A stretch of DNA of 64,000 nt from an uncultured Marvinbryantia sp. (lineage in GTDB: Bacteria; Bacillota; Clostridia; Lachnospirales; Lachnospiraceae). Below the pieces are notes generated by a model that saw nothing but the letters and a program-made list of their open reading frames with translations, had not been told where the DNA came from and ran no database searches. Position 1 is the first letter of the stretch. Each line of letters begins with the position of its first letter. Of the stretch, positions 43,502-51,646 are shown piece after piece. Location of the stretch: assembly GCF_905201705.1 (NCBI RefSeq), contig NZ_CAJKOX010000016.1, positions 1-64,000 on the forward strand, given 5' to 3'. Both the position numbers and the translations under genes were made by a program.

Positions 43502-45775
43502 ATGACAACAGAAGAATGGCTTGGGCAGGGGAATCAGCTTGGAATGGACATCTGGGAGCGCAAATACCGCAGCGACGGCGAGGATTTTGAAGCGTGGATC
43601 GCGCGCGTCAGCGGCGGCAATGAAGAAATCGCGCAGTATATAAAGGAAAAGAAATTCCTTTTCGGCGGCAGGATTTTATCCAATCGCGGATTGAGTCAGA
43701 AGGACCGCAAGGTGACGTATTCCAATTGTTACGTGATCACACCGCCGAAGGATGAAATTGAAGATATTTTTGAATGTGCAAAGAAGCTTGCGCGCACATA
43801 CAGCTACGGCGGCGGCTGCGGAATCGACATTTCCGGACTTGCTCCGCGCGGCGCGCGCATCCACAACGCGGCCAAGGAGACAAGCGGCGCCGTCTCCTTT
43901 ATGGAGCTGTATTCGATGGTCACAGCGCTGATCGGCCAGAACGGCAGACGCGGCGCACTGATGATCTCCATCGACAGCTCGCACCCCGATGTGGAGGAAT
44001 TTATCAATCTGAAAACAGACCTGGAGAAGGTCACAAAGGCGAATATTTCCGTCCGTCTCCATGACGATTTTATGGAAGCGGTAAAGGGAAATGAGGAATA
44101 CCGTCTGCACTTTAAGCGGGAGGCCACCGGAGAGGTGGTCGAGCGCACCGTGCAGGCGAAGGAGCTGTTCCACAAGATCGCGCTGACAAACTGGGATTAC
44201 GCCGAGCCGGGCGCGCTTTTCTGGGACCGCATTTCGAGCTGGAACCTTCTTAGCAATACGAAGGATTTCAGCTATGCGGGCGTCAATCCCTGCGCGGAGG
44301 AGCCGCTTCCGGCGGGCGGAAGCTGTCTGCTCGGCAGCATCAACCTCTCGGAGTTTGTGCAGCATCCGTTTACGGAGACGGCGTCCTTCGATATGGACGG
44401 TTTCCGCAAATGCGTGCAGGCGTGCGTGCGCGCCCTGAACGAAGTGCTGGAGGAGGGACTTCCGCTCCATCCGCTTGCGGAGCAGCGCGAGAGCGTGGCA
44501 AAATGGCGTCAGATCGGTCTCGGCATCATGGGACTGGCGGATGCACTCCTGAAGCTGGGGTTGACCTACGGCGAAGAGGACGCGGTGGAAATGTGCGACA
44601 GGATCGGCTTTGCGATGGCGGACGCGGCGATCGCTACCTCGGCGGTGCTGGCAAAAGAGCAGGGCGCATTTCCTGCATGTAATACTGAGGAGATCATGGA
44701 AACACCGTTTTTCCTGGCAAATACATCGGAAAAAACACAGGAGCTTGTGCGCAAGTACGGGCTGCGCAATTCGCAGCTTCTTACGATCGCCCCGACGGGC
44801 ACGCTGTCGACGATGCTTGGTATTTCCGGCGGTATTGAGCCGGTGTATGCAAACTTCTATCAGCGAAAGACGGAGTCTCTGCACGGAACCGACGTTTACT
44901 ATAAGGTTTACACGAAAATCGTGGAAGAATATATGAAGCAGCACGGCGTTACAGACGAAAATGCGCTTCCGGGATATTTTGTGACGGCGATGATGCTCGA
45001 TTATCATCAGCGCATTGAGATGCAGTCCGTCTGGCAGAAACACATCGACGCATCCATCAGCTCGACGGTAAACGTGCCGAACAGCTTTACCGTGGAAGAG
45101 ACGGAGAGCCTTTATCTTTACGCTTATGAGCGCGGCCTGAAGGGCATCACGATCTACCGCGACGGCTGCAAGCGCACCGGCGTGCTGACGGTGACGGACA
45201 AAAAGAAGGTGGTTGCAGGCGAGGGGCTGGAGCGCGGTGAGATCATCCTGGTGACAGACGATGTGGTTGGAAAGAAGCGCAAGCTGATCACGGGCTGCGG
45301 AAGCCTGCACTGTATCGCGCTGTTCGATCCGCACACGGGCGCGCTGCTGGAGACGTACCTCAGCAAGGGATCGACCGGCGGCTGCAACAATTTCATGGTC
45401 GGGCTGTCCCGCATGATCTCCATCAGTGCGCGCGGCGGCATCGACATTGAGACGATCGTGGATCAGCTCAATTCCAGCGGTTCCTGTCCGTCCTACACGG
45501 CGCGCCGCGTAACGCGCAAGGATACCAGCAAGGGCGCGTGCTGTCCGATGGCGGTCGGCAATGCGCTGATGGATATGTATAAGGAAATGCAGGCGGAGCT
45601 TGCGCAGAAGCAGGAGATCAAACCGGAAACAGAAGCAAAAAAGACAAAAAAACCGCAGGCAGTTGACATAAAAGAAGCAGACAGGCATATGTACTGCCCG
45701 GAATGCGGCGAAAAGCTGGTGTTCGAGGAAGGCTGCAATATCTGCAAGAGCTGCGGCTGGAGCAAATGCCTGTAA
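43502..45775 (+). CDS. nrdJ: Adenosylcobalamin-dependent (class II) ribonucleotide reductase
   Basis: The 757-residue enzyme reduces ribonucleotides to deoxyribonucleotides using vitamin B12 and no oxygen. It shows TYSNCYVITPP near residue 73, the active-site NPCAEEPLP near 262, IAPTGTLSTMLGISGGIEP near 428, a TSCPD-type domain (GSLHCIALFDPHTGALLETYL, STGGCNNFM), and a C-terminal zinc ribbon CPECGEKL...CNICKSCGW. ATG 43502 follows ATGGAGGAATTT; the in-frame codons upstream to 43439 are not family sequence. No cobalamin riboswitch is visible upstream. Confidence 0.95.
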   Translation: MTTEEWLGQGNQLGMDIWERKYRSDGEDFEAWIARVSGGNEEIAQYIKEKKFLFGGRILSNRGLSQKDRKVTYSNCYVITPPKDEIEDIFECAKKLARTYSYGGGCGIDISGLAPRGARIHNAAKETSGAVSFMELYSMVTALIGQNGRRGALMISIDSSHPDVEEFINLKTDLEKVTKANISVRLHDDFMEAVKGNEEYRLHFKREATGEVVERTVQAKELFHKIALTNWDYAEPGALFWDRISSWNLLSNTKDFSYAGVNPCAEEPLPAGGSCLLGSINLSEFVQHPFTETASFDMDGFRKCVQACVRALNEVLEEGLPLHPLAEQRESVAKWRQIGLGIMGLADALLKLGLTYGEEDAVEMCDRIGFAMADAAIATSAVLAKEQGAFPACNTEEIMETPFFLANTSEKTQELVRKYGLRNSQLLTIAPTGTLSTMLGISGGIEPVYANFYQRKTESLHGTDVYYKVYTKIVEEYMKQHGVTDENALPGYFVTAMMLDYHQRIEMQSVWQKHIDASISSTVNVPNSFTVEETESLYLYAYERGLKGITIYRDGCKRTGVLTVTDKKKVVAGEGLERGEIILVTDDVVGKKRKLITGCGSLHCIALFDPHTGALLETYLSKGSTGGCNNFMVGLSRMISISARGGIDIETIVDQLNSSGSCPSYTARRVTRKDTSKGACCPMAVGNALMDMYKEMQAELAQKQEIKPETEAKKTKKPQAVDIKEADRHMYCPECGEKLVFEEGCNICKSCGWSKCL

Positions 45776-45797
45776 TGGATGTGGCTGGAGGAAATTT

Positions 45798-46301
45798 ATG
45801 GGTGAGACATTAACAAAGAGCGATGTCCGCAAGATCGAGGAGGAGATTGAGTACCGGAAGCTGACGGTGCGCAAGGAGGCGATCGCTGCGGTGAAGGAAG
45901 CGCGGGCGCACGGGGATCTGAGCGAGAACTTTGAATATCATGCGGCGAAGCGCGACAAGAATAAAAATGAGAGCCGCATCCGCTATCTGGAGCGGATGCT
46001 GAAGACAGCGCACATTGTATCAGATGTATCCAGGGACGGCGAGGTCGGGTTGAACAATATAGTGGAGGTCTATTTTGAGGACGATGATGAGACGGAAACC
46101 TACAAAATCGTTACCTCCATTCGCGGCAACTCCATGAGCGGCAAGATCAGCATCGAGTCGCCGATGGGCAAGGCGCTGCTCGGAAAAAAAGAGGGCGATC
46201 GCGTCTATGTAAAAGTAAATGAAAATACGGGCTACTACGTGGTGATCAGATCGGTGAAAAACACCACGGAGGACGCAGACGACAAAATAAGAGGCTTTTA
46301 G
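45798..46301 (+). CDS. greA: Transcription elongation factor GreA
   Basis: GreA rescues backtracked RNA polymerase by stimulating transcript cleavage. The 167-residue protein has the N-terminal coiled coil with the tip segment AHGDLSENFEYHAAKRDKN (acidic D and E at the cleavage tip) and a C-terminal FKBP-like domain (ISIESPMGKALLGKKEGDRV). ATG 45798 follows GGAGGAAATTT. Confidence 0.93.
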   Translation: MGETLTKSDVRKIEEEIEYRKLTVRKEAIAAVKEARAHGDLSENFEYHAAKRDKNKNESRIRYLERMLKTAHIVSDVSRDGEVGLNNIVEVYFEDDDETETYKIVTSIRGNSMSGKISIESPMGKALLGKKEGDRVYVKVNENTGYYVVIRSVKNTTEDADDKIRGF

Positions 46302-46314
46302 AGCCTCTTATTTT
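46284..46314. terminator. Bidirectional terminator between greA and the SDR gene
   Basis: A perfect 12-bp stem AAAATAAGAGGC/GCCTCTTATTTT (46284-46295 and 46303-46314) contains the greA stop in its loop. The A/T ends provide U-tracts for both convergent directions. Confidence 0.9.
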
Positions 46315-46340
46315 GGTTGTCCTGTAGATGAGGAATATTT

Positions 46341-47075
46341 TCAGATCCATCCCCCGTCCAGCGTGATGATCTGTCCGGTGAGATAATTATGACCGCTGCA
46401 GAGCGATATCGCAAGCTCGGCGACCTCCTGCGGCTCGGCAAAGCGTCCGGCAGGGATCTCCTCCGTCAGAGCCGCGCGTTCCTCAGCGCTCAAAAAGCCG
46501 TTCATTTCGGTGTCGATCACGCCGCAGGCAATCGCGTTTACCTGGATATTGCTGGGGGCGAGCTCCTTTGCGAGCGCTTTTGTGAAAGCGTTGACGCCGC
46601 CCTTGGAGGCGGAGTAGGCCACCTCGCAGGAGGCGCCCGCCACGCCCCAGACGGAGGAGATATTAAGAATCTTCCCCGCGTGACGCTGCAGCATCAGCGG
46701 GATCGCCATGCGGCTGGTGTAAAACACGGAGCTTAAATTTGTCCGGATCAGACGGTCCCACTCCTGAGGCGTCATGTCCGTCAAAAGACCGTGCCAGGAG
46801 ATGCCGGCATTATTGACGAGGACATTCAGTCCGTCCGTTTCCCGACCGATCTGCGCAAATACCTGCTCCATCCGGAAAGCGTCTGCGGCGTCTGCAGCGA
46901 AGGTGCGGCAGTGGATGCCAAAGCTGTGCTCCAGCTCCTTTTTTAATTCCAGGAGCAGCGCTTCATTTTTCCGGCAGGTGAGAAATAAATCGTAACCCTG
47001 CGCGGCAAAGGCAGCGGCAAGCGCACGTCCGATGCCGCGGGAGGCGCCGGTAATACAGGCTGTTTTTCGTTCCAT
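46341..47075 (-). CDS. FabG-like short-chain dehydrogenase/reductase
   Basis: The 244-residue SDR shows the NADP site GASRGIGRALA near residue 10, NNAG near 89, catalytic Ser in ILNISSVWG and Y-x3-K in YSASKGG, and ends in the common ITLDGGWI. It may be a 3-oxoacyl-ACP reductase, but SDRs of this length act on many substrates. It lies 10 bases after galT in the same direction and is probably co-transcribed; no fatty-acid genes are near. Confidence 0.85.
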   Translation of the reverse strand: MERKTACITGASRGIGRALAAAFAAQGYDLFLTCRKNEALLLELKKELEHSFGIHCRTFAADAADAFRMEQVFAQIGRETDGLNVLVNNAGISWHGLLTDMTPQEWDRLIRTNLSSVFYTSRMAIPLMLQRHAGKILNISSVWGVAGASCEVAYSASKGGVNAFTKALAKELAPSNIQVNAIACGVIDTEMNGFLSAEERAALTEEIPAGRFAEPQEVAELAISLCSGHNYLTGQIITLDGGWI

Positions 47076-47085
47076 AGCGCGCTTC

Positions 47086-48579
47086 CTACAGCGTATTGAT
47101 AAATTTCAAAAATGCTGCGCGTCCTTCGGCGGTACATTTGTAGACGCCGGCATGTTCCAGAACCTGCATAAATACATGTCCGATCTCAGCGTGCAGAATA
47201 TCCATCACATTTTCTTCTGTGATCTTTTCATACTTTGGAAGGAACTCGTCTACCCAGTCGGCGTGCTTTTCAAGGTCGGCGTGAGAGCGGACGTCTTTGC
47301 CGGATACCAGATATTCAGCCAGCAGCTCCATCTCTGCTTTCAGTCTTGCCGGAAGTACGGCAAGTCCCATAACCTCGATCAGACCGATGTTTTCTTTTTT
47401 AATATGATGCAGCTCTGCGTGCGGATGGTAGACGCCCAGCGGGTGCTCGTCCGTGGTAATATTGTTGCGAAGTACCAGATCCAGCTCGTAATCTTCCCCG
47501 CGGCGGCGTGCAATCGGCGTGATGGTGTTGTGCGGTTCGCCGTCTGTCTCCGCGAAGATAAAAGCGTCCTCGTCGGTGTAGCCGCGCCATGCAAGCAGGA
47601 TGTGGTCGGCGAGGTCGATCAGACGGTCTTTATCGGCACAGCGCAGACGGATCACGGACATTGGCCATGCCACAATGCCGGCCTTCACATCATCATAACT
47701 CCTGATGGAGATTTCCTGCTCCACCGGAGCCTTTGCCATAGCAAACTCATAGTGACCGCCCTGGAAGTGGTCGTGGCTTAAAATAGAGCCGCCCACGATC
47801 GGCAGATCGGCGTTGGAGCCGACAAAATAGTGCGGGAACTGACCGACAAAATCCAGCAGTTTGCCAAAGGTGGCGCGCTCGATCTTCATCGGAACGTGCT
47901 GGGAATTGAATACGATGCAGTGCTCATTGTAGTAAACGTAGGGAGAATACTGGAAGCCCCACTGACTGCCGTTGATCGTCACCGGAATGACGCGGTGGTT
48001 CTGGCGCGCCGGGTGGTTGATCCTTCCGGCGTAGCCGACATTCTCCATGCAGAGCAGGCATTTCGGATAACCGCTCTGCTTTGCGAGCTTGGCTGCCGCG
48101 ATCGCCTTCGGATCCTTCTCAGGCTTTGAGAGATTGATGGTGATATCCAGCGTGCCGTATCTGGTATCGGTGGTCCACTTTACATCCTTGCAGATGCGGT
48201 AGCGGCGGATGTAGTCAGTATCCTGGCTCAGCTTATAAAAATAATCAGTGGCTGCAGCCGGAGATTCGTTGTAGAGATTCCAGAATTTTTCCACGACCTC
48301 GTGCGGACGCGGCGTCAGCAGTCCCATTATTTTTGTGTCGAACAGGTCGCGGTAAACGACGCCGTTTTCCTGCAAGATGCCTTTTTCATATGCGTAGTCT
48401 AAAAGGTTGCATAGCGTTTTCTCCAGGCAGATTTCCCGGGAGCTTTCCGCGGGCGCTTCGTATTCCTCCAGGTGAAACAGCTCCAGCAGCTCATTGACGG
48501 CATAATTTTTATCTGTTTCCGTGATCAGACCGCTCTGGATACCATAGGTGACCAGATCGGCGATATCATTATAAATCAT
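47086..48579 (-). CDS. galT: UDP-glucose--hexose-1-phosphate uridylyltransferase (class II)
   Basis: GalT exchanges UMP between UDP-glucose and galactose-1-phosphate in the Leloir pathway. The 497-residue length and motifs (GYPKCLLCMENVGYAGR, HPARQNHRVIPV, the catalytic SHDHFQGGHYEFAM, HPHAELHHIKKENIGLIEVMGLA written in part) match the Firmicutes class II form. ATG 48579 follows GAGGGAGGGCATCGCC; the upstream in-frame extension is AT-rich leader. No galK or galE is adjacent. Confidence 0.94.
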   Translation of the reverse strand: MIYNDIADLVTYGIQSGLITETDKNYAVNELLELFHLEEYEAPAESSREICLEKTLCNLLDYAYEKGILQENGVVYRDLFDTKIMGLLTPRPHEVVEKFWNLYNESPAAATDYFYKLSQDTDYIRRYRICKDVKWTTDTRYGTLDITINLSKPEKDPKAIAAAKLAKQSGYPKCLLCMENVGYAGRINHPARQNHRVIPVTINGSQWGFQYSPYVYYNEHCIVFNSQHVPMKIERATFGKLLDFVGQFPHYFVGSNADLPIVGGSILSHDHFQGGHYEFAMAKAPVEQEISIRSYDDVKAGIVAWPMSVIRLRCADKDRLIDLADHILLAWRGYTDEDAFIFAETDGEPHNTITPIARRRGEDYELDLVLRNNITTDEHPLGVYHPHAELHHIKKENIGLIEVMGLAVLPARLKAEMELLAEYLVSGKDVRSHADLEKHADWVDEFLPKYEKITEENVMDILHAEIGHVFMQVLEHAGVYKCTAEGRAAFLKFINTL

Positions 48580-48783
48580 GGCGATGCCCTCCCTCTTTGT
48601 AATAAAAGAAGTATAGCATATTTTTATATGCAAGAAAATACAAATATTTTGGTTCTTCTGTACCATTTGCACAGGTCTTGTCGGCACTTTTTAATTTTTT
48701 ACAAAAAAGGACGAATTTTCTCTTTTATTTTTGGTAAAATTGGTGTATGATTGTAACATGACAAACGTATCGGGGTGAAGGAC

Positions 48784-49872
48784 ATGATTTCAAATCAAAT
48801 TTTGCAAAATACGGTAGAGGGAATCAAGCAGATCAGCAGAGTGGATGTCGGGATTATCGACACGGAGGGAAATGTACTGGCGTCGACGTTTGACGAGGTG
48901 GGGCAGTATGTGGACTCGGCGATGCTGTTTGTTAATTCCCCGGCGGACAGCCAGGAGCTTCAGGGTTACCAGTTTTTCAAGGTGTACGACGATGCGCAGC
49001 TTGAATATATCCTGCTGGCGAGCGGAAGCAGCGACGACACCTACATGGTCGGAAAGATGGCTGCGTTTCAGGTGCAGAACCTGCTGATCGCCTACAAGGA
49101 GCGCTTTGATAAGGACAATTTTATCAAAAATCTTCTGCTCGACAACCTGCTTCTCATCGACATCTATAACCGCGCGAAAAAGCTTCATATCGAGACGGAG
49201 GCGCGCCGGGTGGTTTTTATTCTGGAGACGGATCATGAGAAGGACAGTTCCTCTCTGGAGAGCGTGCATATGTGCCTCGGCAATAAGGCGAAGGATTTTA
49301 TCACGGCGGTCGATGAAAAGAGCATCATTGTTGTGAAGGAGCTGTCGCCTTCGGACGACTATGCGGAGATGGAAAAGGTTGCCGCGCAGATCCTGGGCAG
49401 TCTGGACGAAACGAAGCGCGAGCATGCCCATATCGCATACGGTACGATCGTGGGAGAGATCCAGGAAGTATCCCGCTCCTACAAGGAAGCGCGGATGGCG
49501 CTGGACGTTGGCAAGATTTTCTTCGACGAGCGCGATATCATTGCGTACAGCTCGCTTGGGATCGGACGGCTGATCTATCAGCTCCCGATGCCGCTGTGTA
49601 AAATGTTCATCAAGGAAATCTTCGACGGAAAGTCGCCGGACGATTTCGATGAGGAGACGCTCACCACCATCAATAAGTTCTTTGAGAACAGCCTGAACGT
49701 TTCCGAGACCTCCAGACAGCTCTATATCCACCGCAATACGCTCGTATACCGCCTGGATAAGCTTCAGAAGAGTACCGGGCTGGATCTGCGCGTATTTGAG
49801 GACGCGATCACCTTCAAGATCGCGCTGATGGTCGTAAAGTACATGAAGTATATGGAGTCGATGGAATATTAA
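48784..49872 (+). CDS. CdaR/PucR-family transcriptional regulator
   Basis: The 362-residue protein has an N-terminal sugar-diacid-recognition-like domain (ISNQILQNTVEGIKQISRVDVGIIDTEGNVLAST), a central GGDEF-like CdaR region (about 130-270), and a C-terminal PucR helix-turn-helix (LNVSETSRQLYIHRNTLVYRLDKLQKSTG near residues 308-336). Regulators of this family activate carbohydrate or diacid use genes. It is divergent from galT with about 200 bases between, so galT is a possible target. I prefer ATG 48784 behind GGGGTG; GTG 48775 is an alternative. Confidence 0.88.
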   Translation: MISNQILQNTVEGIKQISRVDVGIIDTEGNVLASTFDEVGQYVDSAMLFVNSPADSQELQGYQFFKVYDDAQLEYILLASGSSDDTYMVGKMAAFQVQNLLIAYKERFDKDNFIKNLLLDNLLLIDIYNRAKKLHIETEARRVVFILETDHEKDSSSLESVHMCLGNKAKDFITAVDEKSIIVVKELSPSDDYAEMEKVAAQILGSLDETKREHAHIAYGTIVGEIQEVSRSYKEARMALDVGKIFFDERDIIAYSSLGIGRLIYQLPMPLCKMFIKEIFDGKSPDDFDEETLTTINKFFENSLNVSETSRQLYIHRNTLVYRLDKLQKSTGLDLRVFEDAITFKIALMVVKYMKYMESMEY

Positions 49873-49968
49873 TGCCGGCATGAAGACAGAAGCTGCTGCA
49901 TAAAATAACAGGGAGAAATTGTGTGGGGGATTTGAGCTGCTCAGATTCCCCTTTTTGCGGAGAATATT

Positions 49969-51312
49969 ATGGAAAATGAAAATCTGGACGAAGAAATGAA
50001 AATACTAACTGAAAAGAAGCAGGAAACGGACGATCTGCCGGAGGAGGCGGGGCAGCCGGCGGAAAATGCCGCGCAGACGGAGCGAAAAAATCGCGACAGC
50101 TTTTTCATTCACGGGATGCTCTGCGGCGTTCTGCTCACGCTGCTCTGCATTGCGCTCGCGCTGGGCTGGTTCCGCTTTAGGCTGATAAAGCGGCTCTCCG
50201 CGCAGACGGAGACTGCCACGCAGGAGGAAGCCGGCAATCTGGATCTGGATACCGGTGCGATCAGCAGTAAGATTCTGGAGATACAGGAAGTCATCAATCA
50301 GTATTTTATGGGAGAGCCGGACGGAGAGCTTGTGGAGGATGAGCTCTACAGCGGACTTTTGGAGGGACTGGAGGATCCGTATGCCGCGTACTATTCCGCC
50401 GAGTCGCTGAAAACCCTGGAGGAATCGACAAGCGGGGAATATTCCGGCATCGGCGCGCTGCTTGCGCAGGACCCGGAGACAGGAGCGATCTCAGTTGTCA
50501 CCTGCTTTGCGGATACTCCGGCGGCGGAGGCAGGAATGCTTCCGGGAGATATGGTAACGGCAATTAACGGAGAGAAAACGGACGGCATGGATCTGACGGA
50601 GCTGGTTTCCCGCATCAAGACGGAAGCGGGAGAGACAGTGACTTTAAATATTCTGCGTGAAGAGGAGGAACTGGAGCTTTCGGTAGAGCGGCGGGAGATT
50701 CAGATCCCGACGGTCTCCGCGGAAATGCTGGAAAACCAGATCGGCTATCTGCAGATCACGGAATTTGACGATGTGACAGTAGAACAGTTCAGGACGGCGA
50801 TGGCTGATCTGGATGCGCAGGGAATGGAAAAGCTGGTGATCGATCTGCGCGACAATCCGGGCGGTACGCTGCAGTCTGTCTGCGATATCCTGGAGGAGCT
50901 GCTGCCGGAAGGGCTGATCGTTTACACGGAGGATAAATACGGGCAGCGCACGGAATATTATGCTTCCGGAGAGCATGTCTTTGACAAGCCGCTGGCGGTG
51001 CTGATCAACGGGAACAGCGCCAGCGCGTCGGAGATATTTGCGGGTGCGGTGAAGGATTATGGGATCGGAACCCTGGTCGGCACGACGACCTTTGGGAAGG
51101 GCATCGTGCAGCAGATCTTCACACTGTCCGGCGGTACCGGCATGAAGCTGACGGTGGCGAAATACTATACGCCGAGCGGAGCTGACATTCACGAAAAAGG
51201 TATCGAACCCGATGTAGAGATCGAGCTTTCTGAGGATATGAAAAACCAGTTGAACATTGAAAAGGAAAACGACGATCAGCTTCAGGAGGCGCTTCGCATT
51301 TTAGAGGAATAG
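49969..51312 (+). CDS. CtpA-type S41 carboxy-terminal processing protease
   Basis: The 447-residue membrane-anchored protease has a cytoplasmic acidic N-terminus, a transmembrane helix near 44-66, a PDZ domain near 155-230 (AEAGMLPGDMVTAINGEKTDG) and the S41 domain with the Ser/Lys dyad in NGNSASASEIFAGAVKDYG (Ser near 349) and TTFGKGIVQQIF (Lys near 376). The family trims secreted proteins, for example in sporulation signalling. Confidence 0.92.
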   Translation: MENENLDEEMKILTEKKQETDDLPEEAGQPAENAAQTERKNRDSFFIHGMLCGVLLTLLCIALALGWFRFRLIKRLSAQTETATQEEAGNLDLDTGAISSKILEIQEVINQYFMGEPDGELVEDELYSGLLEGLEDPYAAYYSAESLKTLEESTSGEYSGIGALLAQDPETGAISVVTCFADTPAAEAGMLPGDMVTAINGEKTDGMDLTELVSRIKTEAGETVTLNILREEEELELSVERREIQIPTVSAEMLENQIGYLQITEFDDVTVEQFRTAMADLDAQGMEKLVIDLRDNPGGTLQSVCDILEELLPEGLIVYTEDKYGQRTEYYASGEHVFDKPLAVLINGNSASASEIFAGAVKDYGIGTLVGTTTFGKGIVQQIFTLSGGTGMKLTVAKYYTPSGADIHEKGIEPDVEIELSEDMKNQLNIEKENDDQLQEALRILEE

Positions 51313-51319
51313 TCTGGTC

Positions 51320-51481
51320 TTACGGGAGAGGACCGGCAGGAAAATCCGGACATAGCTTCCGGAATTCCGCAATTTCCTTCGGTGGGAGCGGTTCCAGATA
51401 TGCTTTGAAAAATTCTGCATCGCTCATGCAGGCGAAGCGGCGGAGCTGTTCTGCGATAGCTTCCGGGTTTCTGATTTCCAT
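51320..51481 (-). CDS. Small hypothetical protein, 53 residues
   Basis: A short minus-strand gene runs from ATG 51481, behind AGGAAAGGAG nine bases upstream, to 51320. The product (MEIRNPEAIAEQLRRFACMSDAEFF...) looks like a small soluble helical protein with one Cys in each half. An in-frame ATG at 51514 has no ribosome binding site. I do not recognise a family. Confidence 0.55.
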   Translation of the reverse strand: MEIRNPEAIAEQLRRFACMSDAEFFKAYLEPLPPKEIAEFRKLCPDFPAGPLP

Positions 51482-51646
51482 AGATTGCGGCTCCTTTCCT
51501 GAATATAGTTCCATTTTAGTCTAAATAAGTCTAAAAGTAAATAGAGAGCTTTGAAAAAAAAGAAATTGAAATTATGAGAAGAATGTGATACGGTATACAG
51601 ATAAGGAGTGTGGGGAATACCGATTTTCAGGAGATTGACATACAGA

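Noticed and set aside
43676..45874. A 732-codon open frame on the minus strand opposite nrdJ
   Set aside because: It is antisense to a clear class II reductase, is Arg/His/Leu-rich as expected for a shadow frame of GC-biased codons, and shows no family motif.
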